The notes under the pieces: model-generated
Databases searched by the model: none
Told to the model about the DNA's origin: nothing
The model's input: the letters and a program-made list of their open reading frames with translations, nothing else
DNA from: Euphorbia lathyris
Lineage: Eukaryota > Streptophyta > Magnoliopsida > Malpighiales > Euphorbiaceae
Length of the DNA stretch: 64,000 nucleotides
NCBI RefSeq assembly: GCF_963576675.1
Contig: NC_088915.1
Span: forward strand, 37,105,501-37,169,500
Reading direction: 5' to 3'
Shown here: positions 10,076-21,962 of the stretch, piece by piece
Layout: the number at the start of each line of letters is the position of its first letter
Numbering within the stretch: position 1 is the stretch's first letter
Made by a program: the position numbers and the translations under genes

Positions 10076-12913
10076 CTACTTCTTCTTTTTCTGAGCCGGG
10101 TGATCAGCTTGAGCAATTCCTTTGCCTTTCTCTTTACTCCCTGAAGCATTACCTGCAGGCTGAGTTCCTCCTTGACTTGTCTCCCTCGTTTTGCCATCAT
10201 CGGGTTTGTAGAGGAAGGTTTCATTCCGAGCTGCAGATGAGAGATAATGGGAGTAGCGCTGAAGCCTCTTAGTGATTTCACCCAAACCATCAATTACTGG
10301 TACACTATCGTCCTGGACATGCCTAGGAACCCGAAGGGAGCTGCTGATCATGCTAAGGAGGCATTCATGGGATTTGCTCAGCCAGGTGAGCGAGCTGGTG
10401 ATCTGACCAAAATATTGATGGTACAGCTTGAGCAAGGCAGAATCATAGAACATGCGCTGGGAATTGTTGATGCGCATTGCCTTCATGATAGCTTGTGAAA
10501 AGCTCATGAGTTCACTGTTGGAGACTGGATCAACATCCATCTGTGCTCTGTCGATGTTGAGTAGTTTGACCGCTTCACTTAGTTGGTCAATAGTACACTG
10601 AGAAGAGGAGGATACTAAGTCACGTGTACTAGTCAGCTCAGCATTCAGCTTGGTAAAGCAGTCTTGCAACTCAGCAGAGGTAGCAGACTCAAGATTTGCA
10701 GTTGCGCTAGAGGTGGTCAGTTCCGCTGTTAGCTTAGCAAAATAGCTTTGAAGCTCAGTGGAAGTGGCATACCCTGGATTGACTTCTGACAGTTGGTGAA
10801 TTTTGCCTTCAAGCGAATTTATATGGGTGGCCATTGTCAGCATCAGTTCAGTCAGTTTGGCTATCTGACCTTGATTGGGTTGCTGAGTTTGAACCGTAGT
10901 TATGATACTGACCAGATCTTTCAATCCTCTGAGTTCATTTAGAAGCTAAGTAATACCTGATAGTTGGGTGGACTCAGCTTGAGTGGATTGGTGTGCATCA
11001 GCTTGAGTAGTGTTTAAATCTTGAAGTAAGGACTGAGCAGAAGCAATGACACGGCGTCTTGACTCAGTAGCATTCAAGTATGCGAATTGAGCAGCATTAG
11101 GCTCAGAGGCTGGTATTGAGCTTGATGGTGGTGGAGGAGGTGGCTCTTTGCCAGATTGAGTACCTTGATTGGTAACTGGACTTTGATGGATTTCTGGAGC
11201 TGAATCATCAACATGTTGAGTTGGAGGTGGAGTTTGATTAGACAAGTTAATCTGTTCAGCTTGAATAGGTGAAGTGGAAACAGGAAGTGTGCCACCTTGA
11301 GCAGCTTGGATTGGATCTGCAGGGTTTTTGGCTTGTTCCTCATCTTGAGTAACAGAGGCTTGTTTTTCTACAGGATTTTCTGGTGGTGACTCAGTCTCAT
11401 TCGAGAAGTATTTGAACTGGATGGTGGAGAGGTCATCCTCAATTTCTTCTGGAGGGAAGGCATCCATAAGATCAATTGGCTTTTGGGCCTTCTTTTTGAG
11501 TCTCCTTCATGGAGGAGCTTTGGGTAGTGAAAGGTCAGCTTGAATTTCGTCGCTGGACTCAGTAGCAACTGTCTCCTCTTCTACAAGTTGCTCAACATGA
11601 CCCTCGACAGCATCACTTTCTCTTTCTCCCTGCTCAGCATCATCCTGAGATTTCTCAACATTGGTAGGTTCTTCCTGCTCAGTATTAAATTCTTCCTCAG
11701 CATGAGTTTCATCTGCAGCTTGTTGCTCAGTTCCTTTCTCAGTTTCCTGCTCTTGTTCAGCACTTTGCTTAGTTTCTTTCTCAGTTTCCTTTTCTAGGTC
11801 AGTTCCATGACCTTGGGAGGATACAATCCAATCTATCGGATCAGCTTCAACTGGTTTTAAGGAATTACCCTTCTTCCTTTTCATTAAAGGGGATTCTGGA
11901 GTTTCTTCTTCCTCATCTTCAGGCCCTTCTAGCCTCTTTCTCTTCTCTGCTAATTTAGCTTGCTCTTTAGCCTTGTCAGCTTTAGCTTTTTCCTGAGACA
12001 CAAGTCTCACCTTTTTGGGGACAGCATGGATGTCTTTAGAGCAGGTTTCAAGAGCCTTTCTTTTCTTCTTCTTCTGCTCAGGCTGAGCTATCTTAGGGGA
12101 CTCAGTATGAGTCTCCAATTCTTGTTCTGGCTCAGTTTGAAGCTCAACTTCTGGTTGCTCAGCTTCTTCATCTTCCTTAGCATCTCCAGCTTCTTCATAT
12201 CCTTTTAAGGGTTGATTGTACAACAATCCATCCAGCAGAACTGCAGTGATTTCACTCCCCAAACTACTCGTTTCATTTATCGTCTCGATCTGCTTGTCTT
12301 CGAGAATTTTTGTGATTAGAGACCCCAAGCGGAGTTTCTTACCACCTCGTTGAAGAGCTCCAACTAGGAAGACGGGGAGATTGAGTGGAGTGTAGGTCAG
12401 CATGTTCCAGATGAAGCACTGCTCGAAGTTAGAGGCGGATGAAGCTGAGTTGAGTTTGGGGAAGATAAAGTTGGTCAGCATGTAATGGACCATCTTCTGT
12501 TCTTTTCCCATACAGGTGCTGGGTATTTCACCCTTATGATCCTTGGGATTACAGAACCCCTTGATCTTCTCAGCCGTGTCTTTTGGCACTTTCTCCTTTG
12601 TTGTTCTGAACTCAATTCCTTCGTCTGGTAAATCTAGTAAGGTGGCTAGATAAGCAGGGGTTACGATGATTTTCTGACCTTTAACTGTGCTCTCCAAATA
12701 ATCAGAGTCATCTTCATCAACATGTAGATTTGTATAGAATTCCCGTACTAACCTAGGATAGGTTGTTCCTGAGAGAGAGAAGAGACCAGTCCACTTGTTC
12801 TTCTCGATCCAGTCACAAAATGGTTTCTCCGAGGTGACGAATCTTGGAGAGAACCATCTGCATTTCAGAACCTCCAGATTGTTGACCTCCAGATTGTCTT
12901 TGCCGGAAGCCAT
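10076..12913 (-). pseudogene. Extra ORF downstream of pol in the SIRE element (946 codons, two in-frame stops)
   Basis: One reading frame runs from the ATG at 12913 to the stop at 10076. It is broken only by in-frame stops at 11507-11509 and 10946-10948. Residues about 1-190 are globular (start MASGKDNLEVNNLEVLKCRW; YPRLVREFYTNLHVDEDD) and resemble the 'putative plant transposon protein' domain (PF20167/Transposase_32). Residues about 235-480 are acidic and low in complexity (Glu/Gln/Lys), with KKKKRK and KRKK clusters that could be nuclear signals. About 480-655 is Pro/Gln/Ser-rich. The last third is a predicted coiled coil ending in a basic tail. There is no signal peptide or membrane helix, so 'envelope' is not supported. 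The function is unknown. Confidence 0.75.
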
Positions 12914-13536
12914 TTTTGAAGGTTTTGAGGTTTTGGGGAGAGAAGAGTTTGATTTTAGAAAATCTTAGGCGTAAAGAGGAATGAGTGGGGATCCTTCCAC
13001 TTTTTATACTAGATTTTCGGCGGCCCTATTCAATTAACTACCCGTTTTTGCCTAGGGACGTTCAACCGACAAGGATTCTATTATTTATGACATCTTCGGC
13101 GCATGGGATATGTCATTAAAGTGCGTCTTTCCAAGGTGCCAGTAGTTACACGTGTAGGCATTTATTTTACGCGAGTGGGTTTCTACGGGATTTCGCTAGA
13201 ATTCGAAACATCCGCGATGTTGAGTGCCTGGCTTTCATGAATTTCCTATCTCTAAATAACTCAACATACATCAATCACTCAGCATGTTTATCAACTCAGC
13301 ATATGGTGATTACTCAATATGTTTATCTACTCAGCATAGGATGTTTACTCACCATTTATATCTACTCAGTATAACCATTCAATGTTTATGTCAATTTAGC
13401 ATGAGGTTATTTTTCTATTTTTAAGCTTAATAAAGAGTAGATATTTATTGTTAATTTACTCAGCATGGCATTTGCGCATTCATTCAAATTTCCACTCAAT
13501 ATGGCAATCAATCAACATTCAATTATACAGAATTAT
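12914..13536 (-). other. Spacer between pol and the extra ORF
   Basis: Non-coding and rich in repeated 'ctcagcat' words (13250-13480). A promoter or splice acceptor for the extra ORF would be expected here or just upstream, but I see no clear signal. Confidence 0.5.
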
Positions 13537-16500
13537 TTAGAGTGGATTTGACATACCAATGGCTTCCCTTAGTATATTGAATTGTTCTCGTGCCAAGGGC
13601 TTAGTGAAGATATCTGCAAGCTGATCATTTGTTGGCACATAGGTCAGCTTGATCTCATCTTTTAGTACATGGTCTCTGATGAAGTGATGCCTTATGCTAA
13701 TATGTTTCATCCTGCTGTGTTGGACTGGATTCTTAGATAGATCAATGGCACTTTTGTTGTCACATTTGATCTCTATTGTCTTTGTTTTGACTCCATAATC
13801 CTCAAGCTGTTGCTTTATCCATAGGACTTGTGCAACACAGCTTCCAGCAGCCACGTACTCAGCTTCGGTTGTAGACAGAGCTTAGGATGATTGCTTCTTG
13901 CTGAACCAAGATACTAGACAGCTTCCGAGGAAATGACATCCTCCCGAAGTACTCTTTCGTTCTAGCTTATCTCGTCCATAGTCAGCATCAGTATATCCAA
14001 TGAGTGTGAAGTCATTTGAAGTTGGATACCATAGACCTGCATCAACCGAGCTTTGCAAGTATCGAAAAATTCTTTTTACAGCAGTTTGATGAGATTCCCT
14101 GGGGTCAGCTTGATATCTAGCACAATAGCATACTGAGTACTGAATATCAGGTCGACTAGTAGTGAGATAGAGTAAAGAACCTATCATACCTCGATAGAGT
14201 TTACTATCAACTGACTTACTCTTCTCATCCTTGCATAGGACAGTATCAGTACCCATGGGGGTTGATATTGGTTTGCAATCTACCATGCTGAATTTCTTTA
14301 ACATTTCCTTGGTGTACTTAGACTGACTTATAAAGATGCCATTCTTACCTTGCTTGATTTGAAGTCCAAGGAAGAAGTTGAGTTCACCCATCATGGACAT
14401 CTCAAACTCAGTTTGCATCTGTTGGCTAAATTCTTTGCACAAAGATTCGTCAGTAGCACCAAATATTATATCATCTACATATATCTGTGCAAGTAGGGTA
14501 TGCTTACCATTTTTCTTAATAAACAAGGTTGTGTCAGCTTTTCCCCTGACATAGTTCCTGGTCAGCAGGAAATTGGTCAACCTCTCATACCAAGCTCTTG
14601 GAGCTTGTTTTAGGCCGTACAAGGCCTTTTTGAGTTTATAAACGTGGTTTGGAAACTTTGAATCTTCAAACCCAGGAGGTTGATTAACGTATACCTCTTC
14701 ATTTATAAGGCCATTAAGAAATGCACTTTTTACATCCATTTGGTACAGTTTAAAATTCATGAAACTAGCATAGGCACACAATATACGTATAGCTTCTAGC
14801 CTAGCAACAGGTGCGAATGTTTCTCCATAGTCTATACCTTCTTGCTGACTATAGCCTTGGGCTACGAGTCGAGCTTTGTTTCTAATCACATTTCCATGCT
14901 CATCTAGTTTATTTCTAAAGACCCACTTGGTTCCTATGGGCTTTTGATTCCTAGGTCTAGGTACTAGATCCCATACCTCATTTCTGGTGAATTGGTCAAG
15001 TTCTTCTTGCATGGCATTTATCCAATATTCATCTTGCTCAGCATCAGCAAAATTCTTTGGCTCAAGCATTGAGACGAAGGCAACATTGCTAAGGTATTTT
15101 CTAAGCTGATCTCTGGTCATCAACTTGTTGTTGGCAGCATCAAGAATGACCTGTTCTATATGTCCTCTTGGGATCTTTATTTCCTTGGGCAATGTTGAGT
15201 TGTTTGGAAGAGGTGTTTCTACGATCTCTACAGGAACAGATTGGTCAGCAAATGATATTTCAATTTCTTGCTTACCTGAGGTCAGCTTCTGTATAGATGA
15301 CACAGAGGCTTCTGGTTGATCAGCGGAAGCTGAGCTTGGTTCATCTTCTTCAAGCTGAGCTGACTTACCTGTAGGGTCAGTTTCATCGAACTCAATATGT
15401 ACAGACTCTTCTACAACCTGAGTTCTTTTATTAAATACTCTATATGCTTTACTGTTTGTTGAGTACCCTAAAAAGATCGCTTCGTCAGCTTTAGCATCAA
15501 ATTTAGCGAGGTTGTCTTTTGTATTGAGTATAAAGCATTTACACCCAAAGGCACGAAAATGTCCAATATTGGGCTTTCGTCCTTTCCAAAGCTCATATGG
15601 AGTTTTCTTAAGTATAGGTCTAACTAGAGCCCTATTCAATATATAACATGCCGTGTGAACAGCTTCACCCCAGAAGTACTTTGGAAGCCTATTTTCACTC
15701 AACATTGTCCTAGCTATTTCGACGATGGTTCTATTTTTCCTTTCAACAACCCCATTTTGTTGAGGTGTTCTAGGAGCGGATAAATTGTGGTCAATACCAC
15801 TGGTTTCACAAAATTCATCAAACTGTTGGTTTTTTAATTCTCCACCATTGTCGCTTCTAATGTGAGCTACTCTTAGGTCTTTGTCATTTTCCAGTTTTTT
15901 AATCAATGTGGTAAACATCTCAAAGGTTTCATCCTTGCTACTCAGCAAGATGATCCAAGTGTACCGAGAGAAATCATCTACAATAACCAAGGAAAATTTC
16001 TTACCTCCCAAGCTGAGTGGCTGGATAGGTCCGAAAAGATCCAAGTGTAGTAATTCCAATGGTCTTTTGGTTGAGACGATATTTTTGCTATGAAATGACT
16101 TTTTAGTTTGTTTGCCTTGCTGACAAGCTTTACATAGTTGATCTTTTTCAAACTTTAATTTGGGTAATCCCTCAACTAATTGCTTTCTAGCTAATTTGGC
16201 AAGAAGGTCCATGCTGACATGCCCAAGTCTTCTATGCCATAGCCAGGAGTTGTCCTTTTTAGACAAACATATGTTTTTAGAAAACTGTTTTTCTAAGTTT
16301 AACATGTATACATTTTCTACACGAGGGGCAGTTAAAATCAATTCATTTGTATTTCCCTCGAGTATTTGACACTTAGTATCATCAAATACAACCTTTCTGC
16401 CGCTCTTGCAAAGCTGAGCTACACTCAGCAGATTGTATTTGAGACCTTTAACTAAGGAGACAGACTCAATGGTTGGGTTACCTCCGATAGTACCTGAGCC

Positions 16501-16647
16501 GACTATCTTACCCTTCTTGTTGTCTCCAAAGCTTACACTACCACCTCGTTTAAGCTCTAGTGTGATGAGCTGAGTTTCATCACCTGTCATATGCCTTGAG
16601 CATGCACTGTCTATATACCACAGTTTTGACTTCTCCACGCATGTCAA
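13537..16647 (-). pseudogene. SIRE pol: protease, integrase, reverse transcriptase, RNase H
   Basis: The frame 16647-13882 (921 aa) and the frame 13854-13537 are the same frame, separated by an in-frame stop at 13882-13884 inside RNase H. In order: aspartic protease ([15 protein letters not shown], Asp-Ser-Ala in place of the usual DSG), GAG-pre-integrase ([14 protein letters not shown]) with the HHCC zinc site, integrase core (DLFGPI, D in SDNGGE, E in [10 protein letters not shown]), RT_2 ([11 protein letters not shown]..., catalytic [10 protein letters not shown]), and copia RNase H (CDNKSAIDL, ADIFTKPL). Lengths and order are normal for Ty1/copia. Confidence 0.9.
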
Positions 16648-16665
16648 GCTGACCTGCAGTTTAAA

Positions 16666-18460
16666 CTATTCATTTTTAGGTACCCAATTCCTTTTGGGTC
16701 CTTTCTTGTTAGTATAAACAGGTGCAAAATCATATTTTAACTTGTGACGGCATACTTTTATGGTGTGACCTGGCTTACCACAAAAATCACAAAAAGATAC
16801 CCTTTGTGGGTTGAACTGAGTATGGTCAGCATTATTGTGTTGGGCATGCCAACATACTTTTGTGGAATGCCCTTTTCTTCCGCAGAAGTCACATTGGACA
16901 ATCCGCTTGTTATGCCAACACACATCCTTTGTGTGCCCCCCTTTTTCCACAACACTCACATTGAGTGAATTGCTTATGCTGACTAATATTTGCGTACTCA
17001 GCATGGGGTTTATTTCTATTTGAGCCCTTCCCTTGACTCTGTAACGTTGTGATATCCTTTCTAAGTTTCTTTCACTCAAATTGAATCTCCGTGACAAACT
17101 TATGTAAGATTTGCATGTTGGTATGCAAGTCAGAGTTGTCCTGGAGAAGATATCGGAGGTCACTCAGCTTGACCTCTTCAATCTCATCACAGCGCCTGCT
17201 GAGTGATTTAATCTTTTTGTTACACTTCTTAGTTAGTGTATATAAGTCACTCAGGGCATTTACCATTTCGTTTCTAAGCAAAAGTAAGGATGTTACCTCA
17301 TTGTTGTGATCCTCCTGGTCAGTTTCATCAGAAAGGTCAGCTTGCTCAGATTGGGATTAGTCAGCTCCATCATCTGCCATGAAACATATGTTGGCTGTTT
17401 CATTTTGCTCAGTTTCAGATGATGTTGACTCATCACTGTCACTCCATGTGGCTACCATAGCCTTTTTGCTTCCCGTCTTTTCTTTCTTGAGGTTGGGACA
17501 GCTTGATTTGATGTGCCCAGTTTGATGACACTCAAAACATGTGACAGACTTCGAGCTGTCCTTTTTGTACTTATCACTTGACTCAGCTTTGTATTTGTCC
17601 TTTCTTCTAAATGACCTTTTGCCGTTTCTATCATTTCTCCTGAACAGCTTCTTCATCTTTCTGGTGAACATGGCCAGTTCCTCATCATCAGTTGACTCCG
17701 CTTCAGTTGAGTCAGCTTTCATGACAAGTTATTTTTGTTTCTTATCTTCTGATTTTTCTTTCTCTTTGGCTTCAAAGTTTTTCATAGAGATTTCATGGGT
17801 CAGCAGGGATCCGATCAGCTCATCATATTTATAGGTAGTCAAGTCTTGGGCTTCTTCTACATCTGTTTTCTTTGCTTGCCAGCTCTTGGGCAGACTTCTC
17901 AGAATTTTCTTCACCTGTTCTTCTTCAGTGAAGTTCTTTCCAAGCCTTTTTAGCTCATTTATAATGTTTGTGAATCTTGCATTCATTTCTGAGATGTCTT
18001 CATTCTCATTCATCTCAAACAGCTCGTAGAGTCTCATATGTTGATTGACTTTAGACTCCTTAACTTTGCTTATGCCTTCATAGGTTACTTCAAGCTTCTT
18101 CCAAATCTCCTGTGCTGACTCACAACCTGAAATCTTATTGTATTCTGCAGCATCTAACGCACAGTGAAGCATATTTATAGTCGAAGCATTATTTTGTAAT
18201 TTTCTGAGGTCATCCTCTGTCCATTCAGCCTCACTTTTAACAATTTTCTCATTGTTAACAGTTTTGTATGGCACATGTGGACCTTGAACAATTGCAAGCC
18301 ATGCACTCATGTTTGTGGCTTGTATAAAGTTCTTCATCCTATTCTTCCAGAATGTATAGTTTGACCCAAAGAATAGGGGAGGTCTGGTGATTGATAATCC
18401 CTCTGGGAGTATCTGTGTTGTTTGGTTTCCTGGAAGAAACCGAGTGCTATTCTCACCCAT
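16666..18460 (-). pseudogene. SIRE gag with four CCHC zinc knuckles, interrupted by stops and a frameshift
   Basis: It starts at the ATG at 18460 (MGENSTRFLPGNQTTQ). The UBN2/copia-gag core (RPPLFFGSNYTFWKNRM, EIWKKLEVTYEG) is followed by a stop at 17729-17731, then in the same frame a basic region and the first knuckle (CFECHQTGHIKSSC). Stops follow at 17357-17359 and 17072-17074. After a one-base frameshift near 16950 inside a second knuckle come two more (CDFCGRKGHSTKVC and CDFCGKPGHTIKVC), then a stop at 16666 before the protease. The gag is unusually long with repeated knuckles, as reported for Sireviruses. It would package the RNA in the virus-like particle. Confidence 0.85.
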
Positions 18461-18508
18461 TTTTAGGGATCAGCTCAAGATTGTTAAATCTTTGAGTAGT
18501 GAGCTTAG

Positions 18509-18520
18509 GCTCTGATACCA
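18509..18520 (-). other. Primer binding site, initiator tRNA-Met
   Basis: On the minus strand TGGTATCAGAGC lies two bases from the 5' LTR (18523). It is the perfect complement of the plant initiator tRNA-Met 3' end, the usual copia primer. Confidence 0.9.
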
Positions 18521-18522
18521 CT

Positions 18523-19930
18523 TGTTGGTCCCTGGTAATTAGTTCCAAGGGGGGGTTAGGAACTAATATACCTTTTTCACGTTTTAATTAAGCTGACTGG
18601 AAGTTATTTTGAGAGTTTATTAACTCAGCTTTTGGTCAGCTTGGTGAGATATGTTTCAAGAAAGCTTTAGTCAGATGTTGACTAAAGTTGTTTTCTTGTG
18701 AGTTGAGAATTGACCCTCTTAGAGGTCAGCTTCTAACTCAGCACCACTTACTTACTCAAGGTCAGCTTAGGCAATTTATATGCTGAGTAAATATAGCAAA
18801 CAACACATGCAATATAAGAGAGAGTTCAGAGATTACTCAGTATCACTTATCCTGGTTCGGCCTCTCTGCCTACGTCCAGTCCCCAGAGTCCTCCGGGCTT
18901 TTTGAATCCAATACTGAGCTCTTTAACGGTAGAGCACAAACCAATTACAAGGCAGTTGAATATGCAAGAGTACCTTCCTCTATTCGTCTACTCAACTCCT
19001 ACTAAGTGCTACAACCCAGCACCTAGATTTCTCTATCACTGAATGCTTACAACCAAACACTCAGCTTCACACTCTCAATATTCCTATTGATCACAAACTT
19101 GTTATTTTTATGCTAAAGAACACTTTAGATGATTATACAACAATCAATCTAGCATTTACACAGAGAATGAAAAGTTGGTGTAAGATCTTTTTGTATTTGA
19201 GTGCTTTCAAGATTTTCTCTCCTTGTATTTTTCTCTTGATGCTTCAGTAATGATCCAAGGTTCTTCATTGTCCTTTTATAGAAGGAAATTGCAGATTTGG
19301 ATCGTTTGAATTGTTGTTACCGTTAACACCAAAACGGCTCTTTTGGGAAACAATTTCTGGTCAGCTTCAGACTGTTCCGCCATTCCCTTTCTCTGTTTTC
19401 TTCAGGCGTCAGGTTTGTCTTCTTGCGTCTGGCTTGTCTTTTTGTGCCAGTTGTCTTTTACCAATAATCCAATGACCCATGTCTCTTGGAATTAGTCTTT
19501 TGTGTGTCTTCGAGGTTCCAATTATTGGTGCAGAAGGTTGGCAGACTTTGTCCTTTAGTGAATGGATCCTTCATGCTGTCCTGACTGTCATTCAGCTTTC
19601 TTCGTAATCTTCGGATGTTCAACTTCTAAGCTGAGTTCATTCTTGGTCAGCTCCGTTCTGTGTAAACGCTTCTGAGGAAGTCTTCAATTTTAGTCAGCTT
19701 CGTTTTGCTTCTGAGTCCTACTCCACTCAGCTTACATTCTGTCATGCTAAGTTCCGTTCTACTCAGCTTTGCTTGTGCTGACTTTTGTCCTGTCTTTACT
19801 TTATATATATTTTTGCACTCAATATTGAACAAACACATTAGTACAATTAAATCAAAGCATTTAAATTTAATTGCCTCTTATTCATGGATGATTTTGTCAA
19901 ATCAAAATCTTGTGGAAATGTGTTTCAACA
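18523..19930 (-). repeat. 5' LTR of the nested SIRE element (1408 bp)
   Basis: Same ends as the 3' LTR. The G run is only 7 bases here (about 18550-18556). By-eye comparison finds about 20 substitutions, a divergence near 1.3%. Confidence 0.92.
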
Positions 19931-19935
19931 GTTTA

Positions 19936-20452
19936 TAGCCCCATAATGCTGAAAATTTGTCCTTTTTGCAAAATTTTTAACTATTTGAGTCATTAACTTT
20001 TTGCCTATAAATTCCTTTTTACCTACCCCAACCTTTAACCAATGTTACAACCCTTTAAAGACCTATGATTTTGTTTAATTTTAATGCATTAATTTTGACT
20101 GGATGGATGATGCAATCCCAACGTGACCACTTTGTACAATTAAATGTAGAGAGCTTACAAATAAAAAAAATTTCACCCAAGCACTTGAGCGTTAGAGTGA
20201 CCACTTGTGATCTATCGATTTTAGTCATTTTCTTTCGTTTTCATGAAGTGTTGATCGATAAAACCAAATTAATCAGTTTTGGAGACTCGTCTGAGGTTCA
20301 TTATGCTTTTAATTGCAAAATGAGTAGTCTGAACTATTGTGAATAATAAAGTGTAGTAGATTCTTGCTTTTGTAAGGGAGCTATTTGTTGATTTTTCTCT
20401 GCTTTGGATTCTGTCTTGCTTGAGGACAATCAAGATTAAAGTGTGGGGAGGT
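19936..20452 (+). other. Non-coding interior of the gypsy-like element (right part) and polypurine tract
   Basis: The interior resumes after the SIRE insertion. It ends with 'cttgaggacaatcaagatt' and AAAGTGTGGGGAGGT (20438-20452), the polypurine tract next to the 3' LTR. Short ORFs (for example 20065-20346) have no recognisable domain. Confidence 0.6.
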
Positions 20453-21957
20453 TGATAGCTCCCATTTATATAAGGTTTTTAGGATTAATTTAGATTGTTT
20501 TAGCTTAGTCTTTAGTTAATTTAGATGTTAATTTGGTAGTTTTTAGTTAAATTACGTATTTTCCATTATTGATGGCATTTTCTGTATTTTCAGGTGTTTT
20601 TAGGACTATTTGAGCATTCCCGAAACACACCCGAGCCTTTTGGAGCAATTCCGAACAATTCAGGGATCGTCGGAGCACTTTTGGGACTCGCTAGGGACCA
20701 TTAGAGCATATTTCGGAAGCCCAGGGACCAAAACGGATAAAAACCAGAGTTCTGCCCCATTTTGGCACTTGTCTCGACGAGACACAAAAGCGTCTCGGCG
20801 AGACAAGGCCTGTCTCGACGAGACGAGGCGGGAGAGGCGCAAAAACGCCTCTCCCTTGCTGGAATGTCGAATCTTTATGCCTAAAAAACCCTTTTAAATA
20901 TGGAAAATGACTATTGTACCCCCGGGAGACCTAGGGTTTCACCATATCTCTATAAATAGGGAGCTACACTCAGTTCTTCCGGGGGACGGATTCAATAGGG
21001 AGCCGTCGTAATGTAGAATTTTAGCTTTTTATTTCCTTGCTTTCTAGATTAGGTTTATTTTCAGTATTTATTTCTTTCAAGAACAATTGATGGGAGAAGC
21101 GCTAGATCTTCTATTGTGTAATTGAATCAGACAAACGGGTTCTAGATTTCTTCTCTCTTACCCTTTTATCTTTTACTTTTATAATCTATTGAAGCTCTTT
21201 TTCCATTGTTCCTATTGTCCTTTCTCTATGATTGGTTTGTCTATGAACTGATCCCCATCCAATCTGGGATGGGGATGAGATTGATTGTATGATTATGTAT
21301 GATTAGGGATCCAGGGTTTATATGATTGCTATTGATTGATTGATTTATGCATGCTTAATGCCTTGAGACCGACAGGAGATATGATTATAGATAGATATGA
21401 GACCGACAAGAGATTATCTAGTCTGAATTTGTATGAATTGACCTCGCTAGGACACTAGGAGCGCGGCTTCGTGCATGGGCTACGGCTTTAGTCTTAATCA
21501 CCATAAAACCTAATGCTTTGGATGACCTAGGTTTTATTGCCTAACCAAGCTATTAACCAGATGCATGTAAATAGGTTATATGGATCTTGATCACGTTCAT
21601 ATTTCCTGTTAGGGTGATTACCGTCAAATAGATACCAAAAATATAAACCTGAACCCCCTAAAATCATACATAGGATTTAATCAAAGGATTCCTCATCCTA
21701 GATTGTACCTTCCATTAATTCACACTCTACCCTGTCAATTGTTCACCTTATTTTGTTATCTTTATTGCTTTCAATTAGTTAGTTAATTATCAAAAACCCA
21801 AACATTTATCCAACTCTTTAAACAATTAGATCATTCTAGGTAGATTTGCTAGTTATAACAAATAGTCTTTGTGGTTCGATCTCGTGCTTAGCACAATATT
21901 ACTTGTTGCGATAGGATACACTTGTCCTATTAAATGTTATATATTTTACGAGCATCA
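20453..21957 (+). repeat. 3' LTR of the gypsy-like element (1505 bp)
   Basis: Begins TGATAGCTCCC, ends GAGCATCA and is followed by TGTAA. It has three GTCTCGNCGAGAC units (20771, 20792, 20812) instead of four, and a TATA box at 20951. Confidence 0.9.
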
Positions 21958-21962
21958 TGTAA

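Larger units (their letters stand above)
8228..19930 (-). mobile_element. SIRE-type Ty1/copia retrotransposon, full length, with large extra ORF
   Basis: LTRs at 8228-9643 and 18523-19930 are bounded by a perfect 5-bp duplication GTTTA (8223-8227 and 19931-19935). Reading leftward on the minus strand: 5' LTR, initiator-Met primer site, gag with several zinc knuckles, protease, integrase, reverse transcriptase, RNase H, then a 946-codon extra ORF, polypurine tract and 3' LTR. The gag start, the [14 protein letters not shown] protease site and the extra ORF after pol fit the Sirevirus (SIRE/Maximus) lineage. All ORFs carry stops or shifts, so the copy is dead. The LTRs differ at roughly 20 of 1400 positions by eye. 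Confidence 0.92.
5089..21957 (+). mobile_element. Non-autonomous gypsy-like LTR retrotransposon (LARD type), split by a nested copia element
   Basis: Two near-identical LTRs (5089-6613 and 20453-21957, both TG...CA) are bounded by a perfect 5-bp duplication TGTAA (5084-5088 and 21958-21962). The tRNA-Asp-type primer site and the 'AAGTGTGGGGAGGT' purine tract give the plus orientation and suggest a Tat/Athila-like gypsy relative. Without the nested 11.7-kb insertion the element is about 5.2 kb, with only about 2.1 kb of internal DNA. That interior encodes no gag or pol, so the element must have depended on a partner for mobility. The lineage is inferred from the primer site and tract, not from protein. 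Confidence 0.85.

Noticed and set aside
11540..12208. Plus-strand Leu/Ser/Phe-rich ORFs that look like membrane proteins
   Set aside because: They are the reverse strand of the acidic Glu/Gln/Lys-rich region of the extra ORF; the hydrophobic look is a composition artefact.
10076..12913. Calling the extra ORF an envelope gene
   Set aside because: No signal peptide, membrane helix or fusion-peptide-like segment is visible. The location alone is not enough.
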